This document shows positions 1 to 7,110 of a stretch of 8,500 nt of DNA, in pieces. The position numbers and the translations under genes are program-made. This DNA is from Promethearchaeota archaeon. GTDB lineage: Archaea > Asgardarchaeota > Lokiarchaeia > Sigynarchaeales > SOKP01. Every line of letters begins with the position of its first letter. Position 1 is the stretch's first letter. Under the pieces are notes generated by a model that saw only the letters and a program-made list of their open reading frames with translations, was not told the origin of the DNA and did not search any database. Location of the stretch: NCBI GenBank assembly GCA_014729315.1, contig WJKD01000648.1, forward strand, positions 1-8,500, read 5' to 3'.

Positions 1-1521
1 AATAAGGAAAGATTAAGAATACTTCAAGAGGAAAAAGAATCTTTTGTTAAAGAGGGAGGGAATAAGAAAACTGTAAAAGAGCACTCGAGAACAATAGAGG
101 GCAAGAAATCAAAACTTGATAAGGAAATAGCTGTTTTACAAAAACAATTGGAATCATCTTTAGAGGATTTGAGAAATATTGAAAGAGAGAAGGGAGATAT
201 TGAAGGGATCTTAAGGAGGAGAGAAAAATCCAAGGATAAACCCGAGTGTGAATATTGTGGTGCTCCTATTGACCCTGATAGCATTTTAAAAGAAATCGAG
301 GTCATAAAATTAAAATTAAAGAATCTCGATCGGAAGTTAAAAGCTACTGAAAAAGAAATAGCAAGTCATAAAAGCGATGTATCAACCAAAAGAGACAAAA
401 TTAAAGAATTTGAACAACAGTTGATAAAAAATGAAAGAAACTTGGAGAAACTTGGGGAATTTGAAACCAAACTCGAAGATTTCGAACCGGAGGAAAAAAT
501 TAAACAAGAATTGAGGGATTTAATAGTTAATATTAAAAAAGAGTCCCAAAAAAGTGAAAAATTAAAAAAGAAAAAAGAAGTTTTAGAGAAAGAAAAAGAA
601 GACTTTCTAACAAAAATAAACAAATTAAAACAAAATATAGAGCAAATCGAAAATTTAGTAAATAAAATTTCTCAAACAACTTCACACATTAAGGAGAAAT
701 CAACACTTCTGAAAAAAGAGGAGGAAAAGGTCAAATCTGAGTTAATTAAATTTAAAAACGATGTTATCGATAGACTTCAAAAAATAAACCTTGAATTTCT
801 TTCAGTTGTTAAAAAGATTATTGAAGATTTGACGAGTTTCAGTAAGGATTTTAAGGTTGAAATCGTCAATGAAAAGATGTCAGAATTTAACGATTTATTA
901 ATTAAAAAAGAAGCAGAACTCGAAACTAAATTAAATCATGTTAAAAAGGATTTAAAAGAATTAGAAACTGGAAAAGAACAGCTCAACAAACAAATTTTAG
1001 ATTTAGATAAGAAATTTGCTCATTATGAGCAAATTATTATTATGTTAAAAAAGAAACAGAAAATAGCTCAAACATATCGTGACTTTCAAGAGATCTTTGA
1101 TCAAATACAGAAAAAGATTCGTAATAATGCCTCGAAGGCCTTAGAAAAAGAAATTTTTGAAATCCATCAAAACCTCACATTAGATAATGAGTTTAGAGAA
1201 GTAATAATCGATAGCAGCGATTATTCATTATCCGTGGTTCCTAAGGAGACCAGAGTAGATGAATCTTACCCTGCCTATATTTATCAAGGAGGTGGATATA
1301 AGCTAATTCTAGGATTATCTTATAAGTTAGCACTTGGGAAGATAATAGGCACCCCTCCGTTTTTGTTAATAGATGAGCCAACCGAATTCATAGATTCTAC
1401 TAATCGTGTCAATTTGCTGACAAACCTCAACAAAACATCTGAGGATTCTCAAATTTTATTGATCACTCATCAAGACATTGATAAAATAAAGTGCGATAAA
1501 AAAATAAAAATTAAGAAATAG
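1..1521 (+). CDS. Rad50/SMC-like coiled-coil ATPase with zinc hook, 5'-partial
   Basis: The frame is open from base 1 to the TAG at 1519-1521 (506 residues), so the N-terminal ATPase lobe with Walker A lies upstream. Residues 1-82 are Lys/Glu-rich coiled coil. C83-E-Y-C86 followed by GAPI fits the Rad50 zinc hook, through which two molecules join via one metal ion. Residues about 95-355 are the returning coiled coil. The C-terminal lobe (about 357-506) has a signature region at 429-445 (QGGGY then KLILGLSYKLAL), Walker B FLLIDEP at 454-460 with D458/E459, a D-loop around TEFID 461-465, and the H-loop ITH with H490. The family holds or processes DNA ends and chromosomes using ATP, usually with a nuclease such as Mre11. 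The signature aligns as QGGGY where Rad50 has LSGGE, so it is diverged. Only 2 to 11 bases separate it from the next gene, which implies co-transcription. It could be true Rad50 or a specialised paralogue; I favour the paralogue from its context. Confidence 0.87.
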   Translation, partial: NKERLRILQEEKESFVKEGGNKKTVKEHSRTIEGKKSKLDKEIAVLQKQLESSLEDLRNIEREKGDIEGILRRREKSKDKPECEYCGAPIDPDSILKEIEVIKLKLKNLDRKLKATEKEIASHKSDVSTKRDKIKEFEQQLIKNERNLEKLGEFETKLEDFEPEEKIKQELRDLIVNIKKESQKSEKLKKKKEVLEKEKEDFLTKINKLKQNIEQIENLVNKISQTTSHIKEKSTLLKKEEEKVKSELIKFKNDVIDRLQKINLEFLSVVKKIIEDLTSFSKDFKVEIVNEKMSEFNDLLIKKEAELETKLNHVKKDLKELETGKEQLNKQILDLDKKFAHYEQIIIMLKKKQKIAQTYRDFQEIFDQIQKKIRNNASKALEKEIFEIHQNLTLDNEFREVIIDSSDYSLSVVPKETRVDESYPAYIYQGGGYKLILGLSYKLALGKIIGTPPFLLIDEPTEFIDSTNRVNLLTNLNKTSEDSQILLITHQDIDKIKCDKKIKIKK

Positions 1522-1524
1522 GTG
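1520..1524 (+). promoter_or_regulatory. Ribosome binding site AGGTG deciding ATG 1533
   Basis: AGGTG overlaps the stop of the Rad50-like gene and lies 8 bases before ATG 1533. It matches the archaeal anti-Shine-Dalgarno complement GGAGGTGA. The same arrangement recurs at 7948-7953, which supports reading the GTG as part of the ribosome site rather than as the start codon. Confidence 0.5.
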
Positions 1525-1532
1525 TGCATAAA

Positions 1533-2075
1533 ATGTCCGTTAAAAAAAGAACTAGTCCAATACAAGAAACTGATAAGGTTATTAAAGATTTTAAAAAAGA
1601 TTTTGAGGGATTTTATTTAGGAGATCACATGAAATTAGAAATAATTATTGACGATCTATTTGAGTCCATGAATAACGATAAAATTTCAAAAGATACCCTT
1701 TATCGGCAATTATCCTTGAACTTTTTGAATAAAATCATTTTTATGATTAAAGAAGATAAGTTGAATCATCGTGATTTCTTTCTTGAGGCATTAAGTACTC
1801 ATAAGTTTTGGCAACCATTAACGAAAATGATTTTAGCGAAAAGAATTGAGGAATTAAAAGGATGCAAGGTTTTAAAAAAAGGCAGAAAATACTATATCGC
1901 CGATTTCAAAAAGACATATCTAGGAAAGATAATAGTTGATAAACTCGATTATTCTAGAAGATCAGTTCTTCAAGAAGACGAATACGAGAAACTTACTCGC
2001 ACTATTAAAAAATTAAACTACGAGATTCCGTTGGTAATTAATCCTACGGAAACTGAAAAATTTTTTCAAGAATAA
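1533..2075 (+). CDS. Hypothetical 180-residue protein in the Rad50-like/MoxR/VWA operon
   Basis: I do not recognise a family. The protein is soluble, charged and mainly helical, with no signal peptide or membrane segment. Residues about 12-110 look like a run of amphipathic helices. Residues 111-125 (CKVLKKGRKYYIADF) look like a short beta hairpin of the kind that forms the wing of a winged-helix domain, so DNA or protein binding is possible but not shown. I chose ATG 1533 because AGGTG at 1520-1524 sits 8 bases before it. The in-frame GTG at 1524 would overlap that site and has no ribosome site of its own; it would add only three residues. The gene starts 11 bases after the Rad50-like stop and ends 24 bases before the MoxR gene. 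By position it may be an accessory subunit of the ATPase, as small winged-helix proteins are for some SMC complexes; this is inference only. Confidence 0.75.
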   Translation: MSVKKRTSPIQETDKVIKDFKKDFEGFYLGDHMKLEIIIDDLFESMNNDKISKDTLYRQLSLNFLNKIIFMIKEDKLNHRDFFLEALSTHKFWQPLTKMILAKRIEELKGCKVLKKGRKYYIADFKKTYLGKIIVDKLDYSRRSVLQEDEYEKLTRTIKKLNYEIPLVINPTETEKFFQE

Positions 2076-2099
2076 TGAAGATGAGAGAGGTTTTATAAA

Positions 2100-3038
2100 A
2101 TGTCAAAAACTAAAACGAAGAGTAAAAACATTTCGGAAGAAGTTAATGAGTTTACCCAATTAATGGACTCGATGAGAATTTCTGATATAAAAGAAGAAAT
2201 TAATTTAGTCCTCGAAGGGCAATATAAATATGCTTATGAAGCGATGACGGATGCTTATAATGCGGGATTATTTGTAGGTTTGGTTGGACCCGTTGGCTGC
2301 GGTAAGACAGCGTTATGTAGAAAATTTGCCTACGATTTAGGACGGGAATTCTACTGGATCACCTTTTCTGATTTAGTAAGACCCGCAACTTTAATTGGTT
2401 CTTTTGATCCTACGCTTGTGTTTAAATTTGGATTCTCTCCTCGCTCTTATGTGCCGGGCCCATTTACTTTGGCAGGCTTAAAAGGTGGAGTATTTTTAGC
2501 CAATGAGTTGAATAGAGGGGACGAATATGTTTTAAACAGCATGCTAGACGCAATGGAAGAAAGGAGACTTTATATTCCTCAATTAAAAACCTGGCTTAAG
2601 GTTGACGAGAATTTTTATGTGATCGCAGCGATGAATCCTTCTGAACTGAAAGGAACGCGAAAATTGCCTTCTGCTATAAAAGATAGGATAAAAGTTTGGA
2701 TTCATCTTAACTATCCTTCCAAATCATTAGAGCAAAAAATAATGTTGGCAAATTGTCAAGAATATAAATTATCCGCGTTGACTCAAGAAAAAATTATTGA
2801 GCTTATGATACAATGTCGCGAGGATCCTTTGGTTGAAAAGCCGCCAAGCTTAAGAACTAGTATAGGACTGGCAAGGTTTGTAGCACAAAGAGCAATCCGC
2901 TTAGGTGTTAAGGTTGATAACGCATTAATCGCTGAGTCAGCAAAGTTGATTTTACCTGACTCGATTGAGCTTCGTCCAGGACGAAATATGAATAATTTTA
3001 TAAAGAAAATTTTAACCAAGGTTGTTGGAGTATCATAG
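2100..3038 (+). CDS. MoxR-family AAA+ ATPase
   Basis: A 312-residue protein of usual MoxR length. MoxR ATPases act as chaperones that remodel or activate partner complexes, normally together with a VWA protein encoded next door, as here. Walker A is GPVGCGKT at 63-70. The MoxR segment with IGSFDP (99-104) and VPGPF (118-122) precedes Walker B, FLANELNR at 132-139. Sensor 1 is N179 in AAMNPSE, the arginine finger is probably R196 in IKDRI, and sensor 2 is R252 in PSLRTS, leading into a complete C-terminal lid. The usual Walker B Asp (DEINR) is Asn135 here, while the catalytic Glu136 is kept. The ribosome site GAGAGG (2085-2090) lies 9 bases before the ATG. The VWA gene begins 6 bases after the stop. 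The operon setting suggests it works on the VWA protein and perhaps on the Rad50-like ATPase. Confidence 0.92.
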   Translation: MSKTKTKSKNISEEVNEFTQLMDSMRISDIKEEINLVLEGQYKYAYEAMTDAYNAGLFVGLVGPVGCGKTALCRKFAYDLGREFYWITFSDLVRPATLIGSFDPTLVFKFGFSPRSYVPGPFTLAGLKGGVFLANELNRGDEYVLNSMLDAMEERRLYIPQLKTWLKVDENFYVIAAMNPSELKGTRKLPSAIKDRIKVWIHLNYPSKSLEQKIMLANCQEYKLSALTQEKIIELMIQCREDPLVEKPPSLRTSIGLARFVAQRAIRLGVKVDNALIAESAKLILPDSIELRPGRNMNNFIKKILTKVVGVS

Positions 3039-3044
3039 ATAAAA

Positions 3045-5603
3045 ATGACTATTAAAAGTTTCATAGACGATGGAAATGTAGGGGACTTTCCTAATAATAA
3101 GGTTCTTGAATGGAGACCTATACAGTTCGCAATAGAATTCATCTATCAAATGAGAAGAAACAGTTTTCGTTTAATCAACATCCCTAGCACCCGACAAGCA
3201 ATAGCGATACCCAAATTAATATCGGCAATGTATTATAGAAAAAATTGTCTTATCCCCGACGATTTTATCAAAGCTGCTGTAATTACTACTCCAATAGAAG
3301 ACCAAAAAATTGCAAAAGAAATTGCTTTTCGACTTATCTTTCCAAACACTCCGAATTCCAGTGAAAAGGAGGAGCTTAAACAAGGCTCTAAGAATATAGA
3401 TCTCAATGGTGAAGAGAAGGCTGATATACTTGATAATTTGCTCTCTGATTTTTTTAATTCTAACGTGGATCTGACAAATTTAGATACAGAAGAATATATA
3501 GAGAAAACTTTTCAAGAAACGAAGAATCTGATGGACTTCATCAATGAAATTTACGATCACGCAGGAGCAAAAGAAGAACCCTACAAAAGCTTATTAGACA
3601 TCTTGGATCAACGATCAGACTTCACTGAATTATTAGAAATGGGAATTGCTAATATACCAGATTTAAAAAATTATTTGCACCAAACGATCTTAAGTGAAAT
3701 AAATACTCTTTCACCCAAGGATGTTATATCTTCAGTTAAGCTTGGTTGGGGAGATGATATATTAGATCAATCTAAAAGTCCTTGGATTAAGAAAACAGCT
3801 GAATTTTGTATGAACATTTCTAATTTTGAAAACTCCTTGAAGCAACTAATTAATTACAAAGAGGCGGGTACCTCGGCAAAGATTTTAGAGTACTTAAAGA
3901 AAGCAGGTATGGAAAAGTCAAAAATAAAGTCGCTCGCAAACCAATTGATTAGTAAAGCTAATAATTTAATGGAAATTTCAGAAATTTCTTTTATTCTTAA
4001 TCGCGTTCCTCCTTTTGATAAAAACAAAATCATGGGAAATAGTATTAAAAAAGATATCCATACTAGTTTTAATATCAGTAGGCTTTTAGATAACAAATTT
4101 GGAGCGAATTTAACAAATGATTTATTTAATAAGTGGTCAGAGTCAACCACTCAACCAAGCTTAAACGAAATTTTCCATGCGAGAACTGATAATCCTAGTT
4201 GGCAAAAAATGCTTGATAAATGCGTTAAAGATTTAGCAAATGATTTAATAACAGCTGATGACCAATCTTGTTTCAAATTAGAAAACTTAGCCTCAAAGCT
4301 GATGGATTTTCAATTCGAATCAGAATCTGAGCTTTGCAGAAAATCTTTACTAAAAAATGCCCAGAAAATAGGAGAGATGTCCTTAAAAGAATCTAAAGAT
4401 CCCACAAGCTTTAAAAGTGTTCTAAATTCCCTCATCTCTAAACAAATTCCCTTGAACCAGCCAGAAATATTAGAAATGGGAAATAGATTGGGTATCAATA
4501 ATGATGAAATAATTGAACTATTTGGTGGAACTTACGAATTAATAAAATCTATGTTTAAGAATAAAATAGGAAATTTTCAGCGCTATAATAATATCTTAAA
4601 AAATATTTCTAAATTAACCAACGATCAATTAAGTGAATTGATGAAAATCGCATACGAAAGGGAGAACTTTCAAGCACTAGGAGCTCTAGGTCATTATAAC
4701 ATGGGAAAAGCATTTCAAAACGCTGGAAACCTTGGATCAGGTGCTCAAACTAAGTTAGCAGAGTCGTTAACTGCGGGACCCGGGGAAAATTTATTACTTC
4801 AATGGTTTATGCACCGTAGATCGGTACCTGCCCAACTTAAAAATTTTGTTAAGCAATTGGTTAAGGATGCTTTGATAAAGATAGCTTTAAGTATTGTTTC
4901 CAGTCAAAGAGGCTCTGGTGAGAAGGGGTTGATTCCAACTAATTCTTTGCGTACTTTTATCATGGGGGATGACATGGATTTGGTCGATATAGATGCATCT
5001 ATAGAAAACATCGTAATGCAAGGAAAATCGCTAAATATGATAACTTCAGAAGATTTGATGGTAATGGAAACCGAAAAGGGAAGAGTATCAATTTGTTTCT
5101 TGTTAGATATCTCGGGCTCAATGAGTGGAATGAAGCTAGCCGCTTGTTCTATTGCCGTAATGGTTCTGATTGGAACATTGAGAGCAGACGAGGTTGCTAT
5201 ATGCTTCTTTGAATCGAATACTCATGTAGTAAAAGAATTTAGGGATACCAAGAGTTTGGAAGATATTGCTGACGAATTACTTTCATTACACGCTCGTGGA
5301 GGAACTCAAGTTCAATCAGCATTGAAATGGGGGGCTCACCAGCTTGAAGAAACGATCACAGAAATGAAAATTTGCTTTTTACTAACTGATTGCGAATTTT
5401 TTGAAAAAAAAACTCAGATTAAAACAGAATTAGAAAAATATGTAAATCAGAGAGTTAAATTCTTACTCGGAGTCAATACAAAGTCTTACAATAATAAATA
5501 TGCAAATTGGATTCTAAACACTACGCAAGGAGAAATGGTTTATATTCTCAATATTATGGATATTCCAAAAGTTCTTTTAGAAACTTTAGAAAACATTGGT
5601 TAA
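3045..5603 (+). CDS. Large protein with C-terminal VWA (MIDAS) domain, partner of the MoxR ATPase
   Basis: An 852-residue soluble protein without signal peptide or membrane segments. The C-terminal VWA domain spans about 680-850. Its metal-ion-dependent adhesion site is complete: D688-x-S690-x-S692 (DISGS), T754 (GGTQ) and D782 (LLTDCEF). The segment before it (GDDMDLVDIDASIENI, then SEDLMVME) matches the lead-in common to VWA proteins paired with MoxR. Residues about 46-98 (IPSTRQA, then LIPDDFIKAAV) resemble the lid subdomain of MoxR/magnesium-chelatase ATPases, although no Walker motifs accompany it. The middle, about 100-640, is helix-rich and unrecognised. In such pairs the VWA protein binds the AAA+ ring and presents or recognises the target. 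The start ATG follows the MoxR stop by 6 bases with only GGAG at 3027-3030 upstream, so translational coupling is likely. The family assignment of the VWA part is secure; the target is unknown. Confidence 0.9.
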   Translation: MTIKSFIDDGNVGDFPNNKVLEWRPIQFAIEFIYQMRRNSFRLINIPSTRQAIAIPKLISAMYYRKNCLIPDDFIKAAVITTPIEDQKIAKEIAFRLIFPNTPNSSEKEELKQGSKNIDLNGEEKADILDNLLSDFFNSNVDLTNLDTEEYIEKTFQETKNLMDFINEIYDHAGAKEEPYKSLLDILDQRSDFTELLEMGIANIPDLKNYLHQTILSEINTLSPKDVISSVKLGWGDDILDQSKSPWIKKTAEFCMNISNFENSLKQLINYKEAGTSAKILEYLKKAGMEKSKIKSLANQLISKANNLMEISEISFILNRVPPFDKNKIMGNSIKKDIHTSFNISRLLDNKFGANLTNDLFNKWSESTTQPSLNEIFHARTDNPSWQKMLDKCVKDLANDLITADDQSCFKLENLASKLMDFQFESESELCRKSLLKNAQKIGEMSLKESKDPTSFKSVLNSLISKQIPLNQPEILEMGNRLGINNDEIIELFGGTYELIKSMFKNKIGNFQRYNNILKNISKLTNDQLSELMKIAYERENFQALGALGHYNMGKAFQNAGNLGSGAQTKLAESLTAGPGENLLLQWFMHRRSVPAQLKNFVKQLVKDALIKIALSIVSSQRGSGEKGLIPTNSLRTFIMGDDMDLVDIDASIENIVMQGKSLNMITSEDLMVMETEKGRVSICFLLDISGSMSGMKLAACSIAVMVLIGTLRADEVAICFFESNTHVVKEFRDTKSLEDIADELLSLHARGGTQVQSALKWGAHQLEETITEMKICFLLTDCEFFEKKTQIKTELEKYVNQRVKFLLGVNTKSYNNKYANWILNTTQGEMVYILNIMDIPKVLLETLENIG

Positions 5604-5621
5604 ACTTCTTAATTTACATTC

Positions 5622-5630
5622 TTTTTTTTT
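5622..5630 (+). terminator. T-run terminator after the VWA gene
   Basis: Nine consecutive T on the + strand, 18 bases after the VWA stop, in a 56-base convergent spacer. Archaeal transcription often ends at such T tracts without a hairpin, and I see no stem here. It would close the four-gene operon before the opposing hydrolase gene. Confidence 0.55.
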
Positions 5631-5659
5631 AAATTAGTAATTGCTCTGAATATTTTTGT

Positions 5660-6469
5660 CTAAAATTTGGAAATAACATAATCAAATGGTGGATCTTCTA
5701 TTATCCAAGAATGAAGAAATTGGTCTTTTTGCTTTTTACTCCATAAATCCTTAATCTTTTCAACACCCTCATATAGCTTATCTAATAATTCTTTACCAGT
5801 GGGTGTCTCCTCGTGTCCAGGGAAGATTTGAATGCTTTTGTTATCTTCAAATAACGCTTGGAGTTTAGCTAGGCTTTCCAGAACAATTGGTAGGTTCTTT
5901 TTCTTAGGTAAAAACACGCTACCATAGTGAGCTAAATCACCTACGAATAAACCACCTCTATTGGTTAACAGAGAAATTGACCCGGGTGAATGACCTGGAG
6001 TGTGAATTATCTTAACTGAAATACCTCCGAGATCAAATTCGTCGTTTTCATTAATCTTTTCTACATCTTTTGCCGGAGGTAAGAGATAATTATTTTTTTC
6101 GTATTTTTTAGCGATTTCTTGTGGAGAATCTTTGAGATTAGTGATATTTACTGGATTAGTAATAAAATTTCCTTCAATTTCATGAATGAATATTTTCTGG
6201 AATTCGGAATTACATCCTACATGATCCCAATGTGAATGCGTATTAATTACTATTAATTCTTTGTTTGATATCAAATCGTCTATAGTATGTTTTAAGGAGT
6301 ACAATCCAGATCCCGTGTCAATCAATAAGGCTTTTTTCGATCCGATCAAAAGATAGAGGTTGGTAAATTCTGTTCGAAAACGGGGATCAACTGCTTCTAA
6401 ATTCTCTTTAATGACATAGACGTAATCATTTTCTTTATAAACTTCGAACCAATCCGTATTTACTTCCAT
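5660..6469 (-). CDS. Metallo-beta-lactamase-fold hydrolase (glyoxalase II-like)
   Basis: A 269-residue cytosolic enzyme of the MBL fold. All the usual ligands for a two-metal site are present: H78-x-H80-x-D82-H83 (THSHWDH), H160 (HTPGHSPGS), D178 (FVGDLAH) and H219 (FPGHEE). The upstream DTGSG at 51-55 is the typical strand-loop before the HxHxDH motif. The family hydrolyses thioesters, lactones, phosphoesters and related bonds; the substrate cannot be read from the sequence. The C-terminal about 50 residues after H219 are helical and end in a short tail. There is no Shine-Dalgarno before the ATG. A TATA-like TTAAATAAAA (6491-6500, read on -) is centred about 27 bases upstream, which would place the transcript start at or near the ATG, so a leaderless mRNA is likely. 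It diverges from the thioesterase gene and converges on the VWA gene, so it is probably its own transcription unit. Confidence 0.92.
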   Translation of the reverse strand: MEVNTDWFEVYKENDYVYVIKENLEAVDPRFRTEFTNLYLLIGSKKALLIDTGSGLYSLKHTIDDLISNKELIVINTHSHWDHVGCNSEFQKIFIHEIEGNFITNPVNITNLKDSPQEIAKKYEKNNYLLPPAKDVEKINENDEFDLGGISVKIIHTPGHSPGSISLLTNRGGLFVGDLAHYGSVFLPKKKNLPIVLESLAKLQALFEDNKSIQIFPGHEETPTGKELLDKLYEGVEKIKDLWSKKQKDQFLHSWIIEDPPFDYVISKF

Positions 6470-6490
6470 TATATTTAAGAAAGAACAAAA

Positions 6491-6500
6491 TTTTATTTAA
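6491..6500 (-). promoter_or_regulatory. TATA-like box for the MBL hydrolase gene
   Basis: Read on the - strand this is TTAAATAAAA, preceded by the purine-rich AAAAAGGG that could serve as a BRE. Its centre lies about 27 bases from the ATG at 6469, the archaeal TATA-to-start distance, which fits a leaderless transcript. The whole spacer is AT-rich, so chance matches are easy. Confidence 0.4.
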
Positions 6501-6553
6501 CCCTTTTTATTGTTTTTTATTTTCATTTTAAGATCAATAATCATGCAACAAAA

Positions 6554-6579
6554 TATTTTTATATCAGAAATTTTTATAT
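6554..6579 (+). promoter_or_regulatory. Two tandem TATA-like boxes before the thioesterase operon
   Basis: TATTTTTATAT (6554-6564) and TTTTTATAT (6571-6579) both match the archaeal TATA consensus, with A-rich DNA just before the first. Starts about 25 bases downstream would fall near 6585 and 6601, giving leaders of roughly 35 and 19 bases before ATG 6620. The second box fits a single start best. The two are the same ATTTTTATAT word repeated 15 bases apart. Confidence 0.5.
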
Positions 6580-6619
6580 TAATTAAAGTTAATATTAATA
6601 AAAATCAATATATAGAGAA

Positions 6620-7108
6620 ATGATTGTGAAAAACGCGAATATTTTAAAACATTTAACATCAGCAATAGGAAATAATTTACCCGACCTTCACAAGATTCCA
6701 ATGATAACGAGTAAATACAATGGTAAACTTATTAGTGTTTCACGAGGAGAAATTAGAGTTCAATTTTTGATTCAACCTCAGATGACCAATCCTTTAGGAA
6801 TTTTACACGGAGGTATGCAATGCACATTAATAGACGATATAATCGGAATTGCCGTAGCCACGCTTGGTAATGATGTTTTTTCGATGTCAATAAATCTTCA
6901 AATTAATTACTTAGGTAAAGCAAAACTTGGGGAAAAGATTTACATTAGCGCAAGGATTATTCGAGAAGGTCGTAACATTATACATGCTTCAGCTAAGATT
7001 TCCGATATTAATGATAAAATAATCTCTGTTGCTCAATCAGATTTATTAAAAACTCAGATTGACTCGGATTATATTCAATCTCTCTTAAATGAAAAGCAAG
7101 ATAAATAA
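6620..7108 (+). CDS. PaaI-type hotdog-fold thioesterase
   Basis: A 162-residue protein of the hotdog fold, usual length for single-domain acyl-CoA thioesterases of the PaaI/YbgC-like group, which act as cytosolic dimers or tetramers. The signature is present: N57-P58-L-G60-I-L-H63-G64-G65 followed by TLIDD, where D72 occupies the position of the catalytic acid (HGG, then five residues, I, D). The rest follows the fold: SMSINLQINYL (88-98), GEKIYISARIIREGRN (104-119) and a final strand with ISVAQSD. It would hydrolyse an acyl-CoA to the acid and free CoA; the acyl group is not predictable. The first about 25 residues form a helical N-terminal extension. Only weak ribosome-site sequence (GAG) lies before the ATG, unlike the strong site of the next gene. 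It starts the operon containing the three membrane proteins, so its substrate may be membrane-related, which is inference. Confidence 0.9.
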   Translation: MIVKNANILKHLTSAIGNNLPDLHKIPMITSKYNGKLISVSRGEIRVQFLIQPQMTNPLGILHGGMQCTLIDDIIGIAVATLGNDVFSMSINLQINYLGKAKLGEKIYISARIIREGRNIIHASAKISDINDKIISVAQSDLLKTQIDSDYIQSLLNEKQDK

Positions 7109-7110
7109 GA

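Larger units (their letters stand above)
6470..6619. other. Divergent intergenic promoter region, very AT-rich
   Basis: These 150 bases separate the divergent hydrolase and thioesterase genes. They hold the TATA-like boxes on both strands plus two short perfect palindromes, TTAATTAA (6579-6586) and TTAATATTAA (6589-6598), lying between the second TATA box and the thioesterase start. That is a position where a repressor could bind, but in DNA this AT-rich such palindromes also arise by chance. I see no RNA gene or reading frame here. Confidence 0.6.

Noticed and set aside
148..150. TTG as the start of the Rad50-like gene
   Set aside because: The same frame is open without a stop back to base 1 and encodes coiled coil leading into the zinc hook, so the gene is cut by the window edge rather than starting here.
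24..623. Antisense reading frames opposite the Rad50-like gene
   Set aside because: Their products are Ser/Phe/Leu-rich, as expected when Lys/Glu-rich coiled-coil coding is read backwards, and they lack start signals.
3027..3060. Frameshift splitting one MoxR-VWA fusion, given the lid-like start of the VWA protein
   Set aside because: The MoxR protein already has a complete sensor 2 and lid and a usual family length, and the VWA gene has its own ATG after a clean stop.
2783..3142. Antisense frame across the MoxR/VWA junction
   Set aside because: It overlaps two well-supported genes, shows no recognisable motif and has no promoter or ribosome site of its own.
3854..4498. Antisense frames within the VWA gene
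   Set aside because: They lie wholly inside a confident coding region and have the composition of shadow frames.
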